The notes beneath the pieces are model-generated. The model was not told the DNA's origin, searched no databases, and was given only the letters and a program-made list of their open reading frames with translations. DNA of 64,000 nt from Clitopilus passeckerianus (lineage: Eukaryota > Basidiomycota > Agaricomycetes > Agaricales > Entolomataceae), in contig CALYLX010000087.1 in NCBI GenBank assembly GCA_944990035.1, positions 1 to 64,000 on the forward strand, read 5' to 3'. Positions within the stretch are counted from its first letter, which is position 1, and each line of letters starts with the position of its first letter. The position numbers were made by a program, and so were the translations under genes. Shown one piece after another: positions 52,025 through 63,877 of this stretch.

Positions 52025-52500
52025 ACATTTTAACAAAGATTTAGCTGTATGATCTCATACGCAACAGAAAATTACATTCAATCGCGTCAGAAACGGCATA
52101 TTGCATAACTGTGAGAAATGTCCAGGAAGGCAAAGAAAAGACAAGGTATGGCTACTGTTAGTTGAAATCTACCCACTAGCGAACCTAGAGTCATTGCTAG
52201 TCCCTGAGTGGTGGTCAATTGCGAAGAATGATCGATGATCAACTTTGGGCGCAAGGCTGGGCCAGCGGCAATGATGTAGAGATCGACATCTTGGTGACAT
52301 AACGCGTTCTGAACACAATGTATCATACTATGAGACACACGTTCCCGGATATTTGACATGTAAATGATGGATAATCTCCAAACATTTCTTTCACAGTTGA
52401 CCAGGTAGGAGTATGATGATTCAAGCGTGATAACATTGAATCAAGAAGGGTACATTGAACGAGAGTAGGTTCAGCAGCTATTAACTACATAAATTACAAA
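52025..52500. other. Convergent spacer, P450 to GH25 no. 3
   Basis: About 475 bp of 3' flanks. No gene recognised. Confidence 0.5.
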
Positions 52501-53480
52501 TCAACCTCCTTTGGCGAACCTGGTAAGGTGTCGGTGGTCAGTTAGGCTCATCTATGGAACGGGAACGGAACACCTACTTCTGGAGTTGGGTCAAAGCACC
52601 ATTGAAGTTGTCAGCATCACCTGGGTTGGCGCCGTGATCGGCGTATTGCCAGAAGGTATGGAATCTGAAGGAGATTGGAATCAGGGTCGCGGAATCTGTG
52701 ACTTCATGGAAAGCACTTACGACCATCCTTTGGGAAGTGTACCTGGAGCAGATGCCCATCGAGCAATCCAGAGAGGATTGTTGGCACCGAAGCTACCGTT
52801 ATTGCCAGTGCAAGTGGTCCACCAACTGGTAGTGGTGTAGAAGACGGGGTAACGACCGGTCTTGGAGTGGTAGGTGTTCGAGAAATCCTTGATCCAAGCC
52901 ACCATGGCAGACTGGCTCAAACCCGAGCATCCGGCTGTTTGACAATGAGAAACGTCAACTTATAGAAGCCAATCCTCACTCACCCTCGAGGTCAAGGGCA
53001 CCAGGAAGTGTTCTGCCATCATTAGACCAGCCACCTGTTGTGAAGAAAATGTTAGCTCAATCAGTTTTGTAAGAGGCATGCTTAGTACTGACCTCCATGG
53101 GCAAGGAAGTAGTTAGCCTGGGCTGCACCAGATGACGAACTGGGGCGGGCAAAGTGATACCCGCCGCGAATGATACCATTGTTGGTGGCACCGGTGTACT
53201 GCTTGCTGAACTCGGGGTTCGTGTAGCCTGTAAGTCAGATCCCCGATGATGAGCATCCTAAGGCGCGTTGATAAACGAATGAATGCTCACTGGTGCCCTC
53301 AGTAGCCTTGATGTAGGCGAACTTGACACCATTGGCCTTGACGGTGGCCCAGTTAATGCTGGGTTGGTAGCCAGAAACGTCGATTCCGGGCACGGTCGCA
53401 CGTTTCTCGATAATCTCGGCTGCGGGGGTGGCAGTAACGACGGCAGCGAGAGCAAGAGAGACGAGGGAGAGAAGCTTCAT
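52501..53480 (-). CDS. Secreted GH25 muramidase no. 3
   Basis: Third Chalaropsis-type lysozyme, 231 aa from six exons (53480-53291, 53227-53093, 53034-52984, 52934-52721, 52664-52578, 52519-52501). The signal peptide [17 protein letters not shown] is almost identical to that of no. 1. It is followed by EIIEKR and the mature start [12 protein letters not shown]. Catalytic acids in GIDVSG, ALDLE and FWQYADH are all present, with ATEGT and YHFARP. One intron, in the HGG|GW loop (53035-53092), is not found in the other two copies. The remaining intron positions match. Likely secreted and active. The inverted orientation relative to the other two copies argues against simple tandem duplication. 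Confidence 0.95.
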
Positions 53481-53532
53481 GGTGAGGCTGATGACCAGTA
53501 GTAGGCTGACGTTCCTTGGTGGTCTCGTCTCG

Positions 53533-53540
53533 TATTTATA
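53533..53540 (-). promoter_or_regulatory. TATA box of GH25 gene no. 3
   Basis: On the minus strand TATAAATA lies 53 nt before the ATG at 53480. Confidence 0.5.
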
Positions 53541-54469
53541 CTCTATATTCCTCTTTCCCCTTGCTCCACTGCCGTTTCGAATCAGCTTGCCGTATCTTGT
53601 TCCACTGATACTGTGGTGTGCATGGTACACATGGACTGGACTCCTGTCATGAGGCTTGCTATCCCGTTATGCACAGATTACGCACGCGGGGTGGGTATTC
53701 ATCTCCCCATGTGATTGTGCCGAATACTAGACGAGCTCGAGGAGAAGATCCTGTCGATCCGGGGTCGTTATCCACCTGAAGGACTGAGAATCACTTGCAG
53801 CTCGAGGAGTTCTGTGCCTGATAAGCATCATTGATGAATCTACCCGACGTGACAGTTACACTCAACCATCGAAACAAGATGACATCGACATCGAAGAGGC
53901 AGCGCCTTCCCGACGATGCTAGGACGAATATAACAGTTTCAAACACATGGTAAACATGGCAGATTAATGATGTGCTCACTGTACTGTGCAGTAGTACTAA
54001 TCTAATCAAGGGAAGCGGACCCTTGCTTCTATGTATACCTTCACATATGTAGCCCTTCTCCGCTCTTCCTCGAGGTTGTTGACATTCGTGAGGTTTCAAT
54101 CACGGAAAGCTCCAAGAAGAGTGTAGTTCAAACCGCATTGCGACAGGTGCCGGGCTATTGCGAAGTACCTCCACGGTTAGGCAGCTAAGGCCCAGAGCAT
54201 CTTTTTGGGTCGCCATGCGCGCTTGTCCTGAAGCGCCGTGTGCCAAGCATCTTGGTTATGAATTAGAGAAATGGATTCCACGAATAACTATTTTTGGCGA
54301 TCTTAGCCATGTTTCTCGTACTTATGCTGCTTGTGGAAAACCTCACCTCTGGTCTTCTGCAAGGAAGCGAGTAAGCAGCTAGACAATACCAGCCAGGCCA
54401 ACTAGGTGAACTGTCTTGTAGCATCTACTGCACGGTTAATTATCGGCGGGACCGAATCTCTTGGAGGCC
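53541..54469. other. Intergenic region upstream of GH25 no. 3
   Basis: About 0.9 kb, no gene seen. It would hold the distal GH25 promoter and the 3' flank of the HeLo-like gene, both on the minus strand. Confidence 0.45.
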
Positions 54470-57294
54470 TTACCGATTCAATGTACAGGCAAATCCGTCA
54501 CCAGCATGGAGTCCACGCTTATCCTCTCCACCCAGAGACACAAATGGGCTGTGCTCCGATAAAGTGTGTAGGTACAGAGACTTCGGCATCTCGCCCGCCG
54601 TCGGTTGTTCTTTAAACCAGGAGACATCGAACTTGAGGCCTTTCTCGACAGCTGTGACTGCAGATTGTCAATAAGATGAATTGGTCCGGAATCGAAAGGA
54701 CTTACTCAGTCTTAGTTCCTGTGGTTGCACATGCACATCCCCAGCAAACTTGGAGCTCCAATCACTACGGTTACGAAGTGCCTGTTCGCCTGTAAGTTGA
54801 GCGATTGTCGCAACCTCTCCTCGGAGCCGCTGGTACGGCCTGATGCAGACCTTCCAGCTAAAGTCGACGATGAACGGGGTAAACGTGCATACAGGTAGCA
54901 TAACTTACCATATCGCCTCATTCGGGGAACTAATAGGTTCAATGGTATGCATGCTGGAGCCATTGTCTATAGTTCCGGATCTCAACTCTTCGATTTTCGC
55001 AACGTCCAGCCCCTCCTGCACCAAATTTGCCACCTTCACGAAGGATTCTACCCCATGACCATCAGGTATGTACCCCAGATCTCCCACACCGAGTGTAGAG
55101 CTCGAGCCCAATTGAATCGGGTCATAGTGAACCCAAGGCCGTTCGTTCTCGTTCAACAGACGTATGGCGGAATCGTCGCAATCACAAGCCTCATCACCCA
55201 GGCCAACCATGTTCGGATTAGGCTGGAAATGAGTCCATAGAACGGACCTCACATGGGCCAGTAGTTCGTAGAACGTCTTCTCGACGTCCAGTCGAGCATT
55301 TGCTTGCGAAATAGACGGGAGCATCTACCAGATATGGATATTAGTCTCCTACAAGCTGGGACTGTAGAGTTCATGCATACATGCATGCATGCGACCCTCA
55401 AGCCCCCCATTACCCCAAAATTTCTGTGAGTGCTGACATGACTAGGTCTGGGACATGGAAGACCAAGCATAAGATGGTCGTCCGCATGGACGGCTGGAGA
55501 AAGTTCCTAAAAGGAGGGGGACATAAACGACGGAAATATGCGCAGTGTAAAAGATGCATACATCCAATAAACCCAGTATCTGGTTTGGGCCAAGCTTGAA
55601 CGTTTCTTGCATATACTCAGCAGCGTCCTGGTTGCACAGCCAGTCAGCGAGTTTGACGTTGAATACTCCGGAGAAATCCCACCTTAAGCTGGTGAAACTG
55701 GGTTGCATGAGTTAAACTGAGTAGATCAACAGCATTGTAACGCTCACAAAATGTAGGGCGAGTTCTCCCCATGCCTCAGCCTGGTGTTCTCGCGAAGCCG
55801 AAGGTAAACGCTCGAGGAATGATTCCTGGGTAGACATGAGCTGGACTTTCCACGAGTATTCAGCTTCAGATGTTTTTGTGAAAGGGGTCGACTTATCTTA
55901 CCAGGTTCAATCAGAAGAAAGGACACAGGAGAGTTCTTGAGAGAACAGGAGATCATCTGCGGAAAGTTGGGATGACTTTCGAGACACGGGATCATATCAA
56001 TTTATCTGCGGGAAGATATTATGGACTGGAGAGCTCACAAGAGAGTCGCAAGAAAGTTAACATCGTTGTTGAACTTCTATTGGGTTCTTTAGACTTGGGC
56101 AAACACAAGATAAAGGTCCTGGCCAGTCACACCTTACGACTGTTTCTGGAATCGCTGACATATCCCTTTATTACCATTGCTCGTCCACAAACTTCTGCTT
56201 CTGACATCTCCGACCACCAGGTGTGTTCCTCTGTAAACGACAGGGGGCGCGTAGAGTGGACATCCGCGAAGCGTGTAAAGCGGAACTGTAAATTGTGAGT
56301 AGGCTATCCTTGGGGGTATGTTGACAAAATACGGACATGTTCATGAACGTTATCCTGTGCTTCTTTCGTACTCGGACGTTTGGTATAAACGTGAAAGTCA
56401 TACTCCGGCTGCTCTTGGAAAAAGTGGAATTTGGTCTCGTCTATAGGGGAGTCGACTTCCGGCATATCTAATAGCATTCAATCAGCGTTGTTTATCGGCC
56501 GCAGCAGGAGCGGCTAACCGTCGCAGCGGGTGGCATAGCCCGAAGAGCACAATGTCTCATCGTCGTCGTTCGAACTCTCGGTACCGGTGCTTCCAACAGT
56601 GTAGTGTATGTCAATGAGGGTAGACATCTTGGGAATTACAGTAAAAACTTGAGTAGTCCATGAACAGGAGGAGGGTCTACACACCTGAATGTTTTGGCTA
56701 GCCTGTGTGAGAAGGAGATCGAAATCTTGAATTGTCTCTTCGATGGTTCCTTTCGTCAAGAACCTCTTGAACCACGTCTTTCCCTGTTGGAGCTGCATAT
56801 AATGATGAATTGCACCCAGAGTCCTGAGAGTTCGGTTGAGTGACCAGAATAATGGTAATAAACTGGACCATACTGGCAGAACTTCTCCAGGTTCTTGATG
56901 AGTGGCTTAGGTGCAGAGTCCCATCTATCCTTCATTTGGACAGTAACGTCGGTCAAAATTCTTGTACATCTCTTTGCCAGCCGTTCACAGGATTCCTGGT
57001 TATTCTAATCGCAGGTAAGATGGCCATAACTACCGCAGGTGCATGCAATACTCACTTTGACCTCCTGCGGGAAACATTTCATTGATGGGTTACTAAACGG
57101 CCTTAAACGCAACGGGGACTCGCCTGTACAGTATCCAATATTCGGACTACGATAGCTGCGGCTGCCGCAGCAGGTGGACACGCTGCGATGCTCCCAGCAT
57201 CCTTCGCCAACGAAGCCACAAAATTGGCGCGATACAAGTTGTTGGCAGTCTTGAACGAGCTCTTGGTGCGTGAGGGTTCAACATTATGACCCAT
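54470..57294 (-). CDS. HeLo-like/MLKL N-terminal-domain protein with kinase-like middle
   Basis: A many-exon gene whose N-terminal about 150 residues (57294-56685) form a four-helix bundle like the fungal/animal MLKL N-terminal (HeLo-like) domain: ANNLYRANFVASLAKDAGS, AAAIVVRILDTVQEVK, NQESCERLAKRCTRIL, then KNLEKFCQTLGAIHHYMQLQ and IQDFDLLLTQASQNIQ. The middle (56467-55748) reads like a protein kinase N-lobe: RAMVIKGY (lysine of strand 3), FNNDVNFLATLFHPNFPQM and FLLIEP. Near 55650 NVKLADWLCN replaces the DFG triad. The C-terminal 240 residues (long exon about 55324-54909, then 54857-54706 and 54657-54470) are unrecognised. A 9-nt exon (57064-57056) and a GC donor (57123) are needed. The join near 55700-55748 is unresolved in frame, and intron 55864-55901 is only 38 nt. 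In this superfamily such bundles perturb membranes in regulated cell death; here that is inference. Confidence 0.7.
55371..55393 (+). repeat. Short ATGC-rich microsatellite
   Basis: A tract of about 23 nt of near-perfect CATG/CATA units lies in a non-coding stretch of the HeLo-like gene. It could serve as a polymorphic marker. Confidence 0.5.
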
Positions 57295-59417
57295 GGCTAC
57301 GAAAACTTAAAGAAACGATGGGCCAGCCTCTAAGATCGGCGGAAGGTTGTAGACGGGCATAAGAACGGGACACCGTGGTAAGCATCAACTGGTCGAAGAA
57401 GTCTTCTCGCCATCCAGCATCTATGATTTACACATATTTGATTGGTGATCTTATCTGACATTCGCAGCGCATTTTTAGAACCAAAAGAATACCAATGAGC
57501 GGGCACTACGGATATTACAATGTAAATAATTAGTGCTACGGTGGGTGTCAGTTGAGCCAAAAAAGAGAAGGTGTCCTTCGTATGTGCCCATTTCGACCTT
57601 CAGTGGACCCGAACCTCCGCAAGGCGTTAGTAGGGAATCGAGTGACTGGGGGGAACAGGAAAGGTGAAATCAAGCATTTATCCGGTTTATGGCGCTGCCA
57701 CGAAGAGGGATTCACTCCCTCGAGACACGGATTGTATGCTGGCGTAAAAGACATGGTCACACCAATAGAACATTGATTGTAGCTGGCAAGACGCCTTGAA
57801 GATGAGTTTATGACTTTGGTCGAGCCCATGGGTAAAAACGTTTAAACGTTGGCCATCTTTGAGGCTGACGTCGGGCACAAAAATAATTAGCTTGGGCCTG
57901 AATGATGTGATTGTTCAACAATTGGATATCTTGGCAGCCAGTTCCGTCCTGCTATTCATAAGATGGTCATCAATGCCCCTCGTATGCGATATCTCTGACC
58001 ATGGACAGGGTCTAGGTTTCACTCAGTGTACACACCGGGCGGGAACCTAGGGTGCCAATCCACAGCCAAGGACTTGACGGCAAGATATATTACGACCGTC
58101 GTTCTACGCCGGCCGAGAGATCTACTGGCGTACAAGTACGCATTCGCACCGATAGGGCATCGGGGACATGGCTAGATACGCACAACTGCTAAGGAAGTGG
58201 CGATGGGAAACAAGGTAGAAATTGCTGAGGGAGTCAGATTCCACATTCAATATTCAAAAAAATGTTGAGTATTTTTTTAGCTTGCATTGCAGTTCTACAG
58301 ACAACAGGAGGATACTTAGTACCGAATTGAGATGATTGACGCACCATGCATAAGAGGATAGGAGAAAAATGCTCAACTAAGTGAGCAAAAGCAAAAAATT
58401 GGTGCCACAGCAGGCAAAGAGTAGTCTGAATCGAGTTTCGTCATCCGAAGATGCGAGCCGCGAAGTGAACTGAAGGGCGGTGAACCCCTCTCCTAATTGG
58501 TGCTCTCAGCTCCTCGTACATGGGGGCATTGAATGGAGGACATGGTCGGATGGGTATGATGCATGCATGTGAGCGCGTGCGGCGGAGCCGCTGGAAGCAG
58601 GTGCGGTGGTGCCAGGCAGAGGGCAGGCCACGTAAGATGCACATTGGGATGCGCGAGTCCCGGTGGAAGCAGCAGCTGTGTGACAGCCGAACTGATCATG
58701 AGCAGCAAGTATCGGCATACTTGCTGGTGAATGGTCAGGGTCATGACCCGGAGGCATCCTGGCATGGCCGTCGCATCCAAGGTCCTGTAACCGAGGCTAC
58801 TGTATGTAGCGCTCAGTCACATTTCCAGAACTGTTTCGTATAACGTGCCGACACGTTAGAAACGGTGTTCTGGGTGTGCAAGCACGCGTCTATGTCGATA
58901 GAGCCTTGAGAGAGCACCTTTAAAGTAAAGAGAAAAACCGCCCGATCCCCACGACAACTTTCAAAGCCCAACAATACACGGTCCTCCCCCAACCTCGAAG
59001 GTCAGGATCTTGAGACAAATGCTTAAAGGGGGTGAATTTCTGGTACGTCGCTTGTGCAGGTTACTGCCAGCACCGTCTAGGAGCGATCAAGGGGGATTTG
59101 GATACTCAGACCTTAGCCCGTTCGCAAATAAGAATACCCATGAAGGTCTCTGTGCGTAGCGAACCTCGCGGCTTTAAGTCTGCTGTGGTGAGGAGAAAGG
59201 CCAAACGAGTGACGAGTCAAATAGATACAACTCGGTGATTACCGGGTTGGGCGGGAGTCGGGCCGTCTACATCTATTATACAGGCCCGACATTTCCCCGC
59301 CTTTCAGCATTGATTATACATTTTCAGTAATTTAGGAGAGAAAACCCCTCCGGGAAAACATATACTCAAAAAATCTTATCGATCCTCGCAGATGACCACG
59401 TAGAATTGGGCCCACAG
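57295..59417. other. Intergenic region, no gene seen
   Basis: About 2.1 kb. Several frames of 60-107 codons (for example 58520-58843 +) show no features. No mobile element or RNA gene was recognised. Confidence 0.45.
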
Positions 59418-59425
59418 TATAAAAA
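59418..59425 (+). promoter_or_regulatory. TATA box of the aldo-keto reductase gene
   Basis: TATAAAAA lies 65 nt before the ATG at 59483. Confidence 0.6.
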
Positions 59426-59482
59426 GCTGGGGGACCGATCCGATTGCCCCCTACTTTTCCCCACTACTTTCTATCATTCAAA

Positions 59483-60667
59483 ATGCCCGCTAGCAAGACC
59501 ATTAAACTCAACACCGGCGCTGAGATGCCCACCGTCGGTCTCGGTACGGAATTTTACTGCTCGATCATTAAGGTCGGGCGATTGACTATTTTTTACTCTT
59601 GTAGGTACCTGGAAATCTGCTCCAGGAGCCGTCGAGCACGCCGTCGAGTACGCTTTAAAGCACGGCTACAAGCACATTGACACCGCTGCTGCCTATGGTA
59701 ACGAGGCTGAGGTTGGCCTCGGTATCAAGAACTCTGGCGTCGCCCGTGACCAGTTCTTCCTCACCACCAAGCTCGACAACCCCGACCATGAGGTCGCCGA
59801 GAAGGCTCTCGAGAGCTCCCTCCAGAAGCTCGGCACTGACTATCTCGACCTCTGTACGTTATCAAGCTCGATTGTATTTATATTTTTCTCTAATGCGTTT
59901 GATAGGGCTCATGCACTGGCCCGCACCCATGACTGCTGGATCCAAGGGACCCCGCCCTGAGCTTGACTGGCTCGATGCCTGGAAGTCAATGGAGAAGCTC
60001 TACAAGGCCCACCCTGACAAGCTCAAGGCCATCGGTAAGTTCGGTTCGATACATTGATATCTTCTCCTTGGCTAAATATTTCCGCTCTGAATCCAAGGTG
60101 TCTCCAACTTCTCCATCAAATTCCTCACCCGTCTACTCGAGAACTCCGAAATTGTTCCCGCCGTCAACCAGATCGAGCTTCATCCGTACGTTTTCCTTGT
60201 TCCCGATTGTGTAGAACGCCACTGATAAGAATGTATCTGATTGTACAGTTCTTGCCCCCAGGAAGAGCTCGTCAAGTTCTGCAGGGAGAAAGGTATTGCC
60301 GTCACGGCATACTCTCCTCTGGGATCCGACAACTCTCCTCTTCTTGAGAACGACGTCGTCAAGAAGATTGCCGCCAAGCACAACGTCCAACCCGCACACG
60401 TCTTGATCTCCCTGCAGGCTAATCGCGAGGGTGTCAATGTCCTCACCAAATCTGTCACCAACTCTCGCATTGAGAGTGCGTTTTTTCATTTTCTTTGACT
60501 TTGATCTGTACTGATCTATTGGTCCCGTAGGCAACTTCGACAACATAATCGACCTTACCGATGCTGAGATTGCTGAGCTCCACGAGATCGATAAGACTGC
60601 TCACTTCCGGGCTTGCCACCCCAACTGGACTGGCTTCGGATCCCTCGGCTTCCCTGACTGCGAGTAA
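59483..60667 (+). CDS. Aldo-keto reductase
   Basis: NADPH-dependent oxidoreductase of the aldo-keto reductase superfamily, 296 aa from six exons (59483-59543, 59605-59853, 59906-60034, 60098-60185, 60249-60475, 60531-60667). The start ATG at 59483 is chosen over an upstream TTG. The TIM-barrel tetrad is complete: Asp and Tyr in [11 protein letters not shown], Lys in TTKLD and His in LMHWP. IGVSNF, IELHP and the NADPH-binding TKSV...RI..NF segments follow. The C-terminus ends near [13 protein letters not shown]. The substrate (carbonyls, sugars such as xylose or glycerol derivatives) cannot be told. Cytosolic. C-ending codon bias and a TATA box suggest good expression. Confidence 0.95.
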
Positions 60668-61721
60668 ATTATCGGTAGATCAGAATGTGCAGGGTTATAT
60701 ATGTAATGTTATGAAGTATATATAAAATGTAACAGTTTACGCGCTTGCCAATGGAATTCACATCAGAATTTGGTGGATAATATTAAAGCGCTCAGATCAC
60801 TACGGGCCGCCCGCTCGAACGCAAGAGTCACGATCACTTGTTGACATCAGGAACTTGGGCGTCAACTCAAACGATCAAACCGCTGACCGTTAATGCATAA
60901 TGCACCACGTAGCTGTTTGGCTCAAAAGAACCTGCAAAACGATTCCAGCGGCAGGCTTGCCTCATTGCGACTGTCAGCAGCAACGCTTACACCACTGGTC
61001 GGACTCTCACGATGACTCTGAATCGCTCTCACAGCCTTACCTTTTGATCAACAACCACATAGTATTCAAGTTACTGTCGAACATGATGGAGGGAGTCAAG
61101 CGTCCACCTTGAGCGCTTGAGCATCAAATGGGCTCGGCCTTGGACATAGGAGGAACAGATCTCAACTTCAGGCAGACTACATTGGTTCCAGCTGGCTCTT
61201 CCCAATTCCTTGTACACCCTTGGACTATCAAGGACTGGTCCTTTCAGTAACTTGTTTGTTGATGTCACGACGTCCCTTTCCCCACTCGACCACGGATATC
61301 GTGGGCAGCGGAATGACGAAACAACCGACAAGACGACTACGTACATGGGACTGCGGTTGTGCGCCTTGATAGATCCCTCCCTCCATATCGGATCCCATGC
61401 CAGATAACAAGCTCTTCGATGGCTGATGGATGGGGAAGAGGTGGTTCTTAGTTCTCTTGGATGTTATTGTCCCAAACCATGCTCTCAGTTGACCTCGACC
61501 TCCACACGCAACAGACATCACATGTAAGATTTTCTGGACGTTCATCCTTCCTTTTACGGGAGTGAGTGCTTGTGTACCTCGCCACCACAGGAGTCCATAA
61601 CATGCCATGACGGCACCATTCTAAGCGTCCGATAGAGTTTAATTGACACCACGGAACTCTACATAACCCAAGGAAACTAGCTAACTGTCGTGTGACAGCC
61701 CCTGGGCTCCTAACCCAGGCT
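60668..61721. other. Intergenic region before P450 no. 3
   Basis: About 1.05 kb, no gene seen. Frames below 130 codons without features. Confidence 0.5.
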
Positions 61722-63877
61722 ATGGAGCAGACATGGGCCATAGCGGTTACTTCTGTAGCAGTTGCTCTGCTCGCTTCAATCGTTCTATCATCATGGAGAA
61801 ACCAACCTAAGAAATATCCTCCGGGGCCGCCGAAGCTTCCATTGCTGGGCAATATGCTGAACATGCCTCCCGGGATGGACTATAAGAGATTTTCAAAGCT
61901 TGGAAAACAGTATAGTAGGCTAAATTTAACCCTTTGTCGCCTCACCATAGCTAACGGGAAACCGTGACTAGATTCCGACATCATCCACCTCAGTGCATTG
62001 GGAACCTCAGTTGTTATCCTAAACTCTTATCAAGTAGCACGCGATCTACTTGACAGGAAGTCTGCGATTTACTCAAGCCGGTAAGTGTCTCGCACCAGTC
62101 CTGCTTGAACAATATTGTCACCATCCTCCCATCAGACCTGAGTCCGTGATGCTGCATGAACTGTGAGTTGCTCCGTTTGCATGTCCACACTATTTCCTCA
62201 CGTACCTATTAACTATAGATGTCATTTGAAGATGTATTTTGCATTCTCGGCTTATGGAGACTTCTGGAGGGCTTGTCGGCGTTTGTTTACAAAACACCTC
62301 AATTCTGGCGATACGAGCCTCCATAGATCGCGAGAGATCTTTTACATTCGCAGGTTCATGGGTCAACTCCTGGATAAACCCAATGGATTTCGTCAACATA
62401 TTCGATGGTAGGCCAGCCTTCCAAACGTGGTGATTTGACCTTGAAGCTAATGAATATCCTCGGTCTTTAGCCTTGTCGGTTCTATATCCATTGCCATGGC
62501 TTATGGGCTCGATACCCAACCTGAGAACGATCCTAATCTGGAAATGGTTGAGTCCGCCGCAGAGGCCCTCTCAACTGTAATTCTTGCTGGAACCTACTTG
62601 GTTGATATCATCCCTGTTCTGAAATATCTCCCGATATGGTTCCCTGGTGCGGGATTTCTCAAGGAGGCCGAGCAGATGGGACGCCTTAATGTACTCCTTC
62701 GAGATAGCCTGTTTGACAGCTCGATAAAAAATGCAGTAAGCTGATTCCTTTCCGTCTCCTTTCCTCATTTGACTGATATTACGGCATAGGAAAGCAAGAA
62801 TAGCCAACCATCCTTTGTATCACAATGCTTGCGGGACATGGACCACGAGGGATCGGAGGACGAGATAACTGTTCTGAAATATACCGCTGGACAGATATAT
62901 GCAGGTGGGTACTAGTCCATCCTGAGAAGCCTGCCTCATGATAGAGTCTCGAATTCAGCCGGCTCGGACACCACGGCTTCTGCCATCGCCAGCCTCTTCC
63001 TTGCCATGGTGTGCTATCCCAACGTTCAAAAACGCCTTCAGGAAGAGCTTGATTCTGCCTTACCCGACAGGCTTCCCGGCCATGATGACATAGAATCCCT
63101 ACCTTACCTCAATGCAGTGGTTATGGAGGCTCTCCGGTAGGCTTTCTAACTATGGAACTCGCCAATAGCTCATACCGGACTCAGATGGAACCCTGTGACG
63201 CCGATAGGTGCATTCAGCTTCAAAAAATCTCAGTAACAATATGGTTTGCTGATTAAAAGGGCAGGTGTACCCCATCGGCTTATTGCAGATGATGTTTACG
63301 ATGGGTACTTCATTCCGAAAGATTCTATCGTAGTAGCGAATCAGTGGTACGTTGATTGCTGGTTCAGTTTGTCCTCGAACCGATTATGTGTACGCAGGGC
63401 AATGCTTCACGATCCGGAATTCTACCCAGATCCTTTCACTTTTAAGCCAGAGCGATTCCTAACGGATCGGGAGATTGACTCAGCCGTGGCCGATCCTGCT
63501 GACATAGCATTTGGCTTTGGGAGGAGGTGAACATGCTTTCTCGTCGTTAAAGGAAGGCTTGCTGATACCTTGGATGCAGAATCTGTGCGGGGAATGCCAT
63601 TGCCCAGTCTATTCTGAAAATGACGGCAGCGTCTGTACTCTTCACATTCGACCTACTGAAGGCCAGCGACAATAATGGCCAAGTGATTGAACCTACCCAA
63701 GAATATGATGAAACTTTCCTGAGGTATGGCATTCCTCTCTGTAATTTCAAATCCAGTCAATAACGTTTCCCAATATCCAGCCACCCGAAGGAGTTTGCTT
63801 GTGTGATCAAGCCAAGGTCTCCGCAAGCGGAAGCAAAGGTTCGATCCTGGACACTGCTTGAAGATCAGGATAGGTAG
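61722..63877 (+). CDS. Cytochrome P450 monooxygenase no. 3
   Basis: Microsomal-type P450 starting at ATG 61722 (a GTG upstream is not used). An N-terminal anchor (AIAVTSVAVALLASIVLSSW) is followed by the proline hinge YPPGPPKLPLLGN. Further motifs: YGDFWRACRRLF C-helix, the I-helix oxygen-binding AGSDTTASAI, the K-helix EALRWNP, DPEFYPDPFTFKPERF, and the haem loop FGFGRRICAGNAIA near 63510-63595 with the Cys ligand. It has about a dozen short exons and ends at 63877. The overall layout resembles the CYP64/O-methylsterigmatocystin-oxidoreductase-like P450s of fungi. The gene is complete in the window. Substrate and cluster partners are not visible. Confidence 0.92.

Noticed and set aside
58520..58843. 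107-codon frame in the 57.3-59.4 kb spacer
   Set aside because: Arg/His-rich, without splice or motif support.
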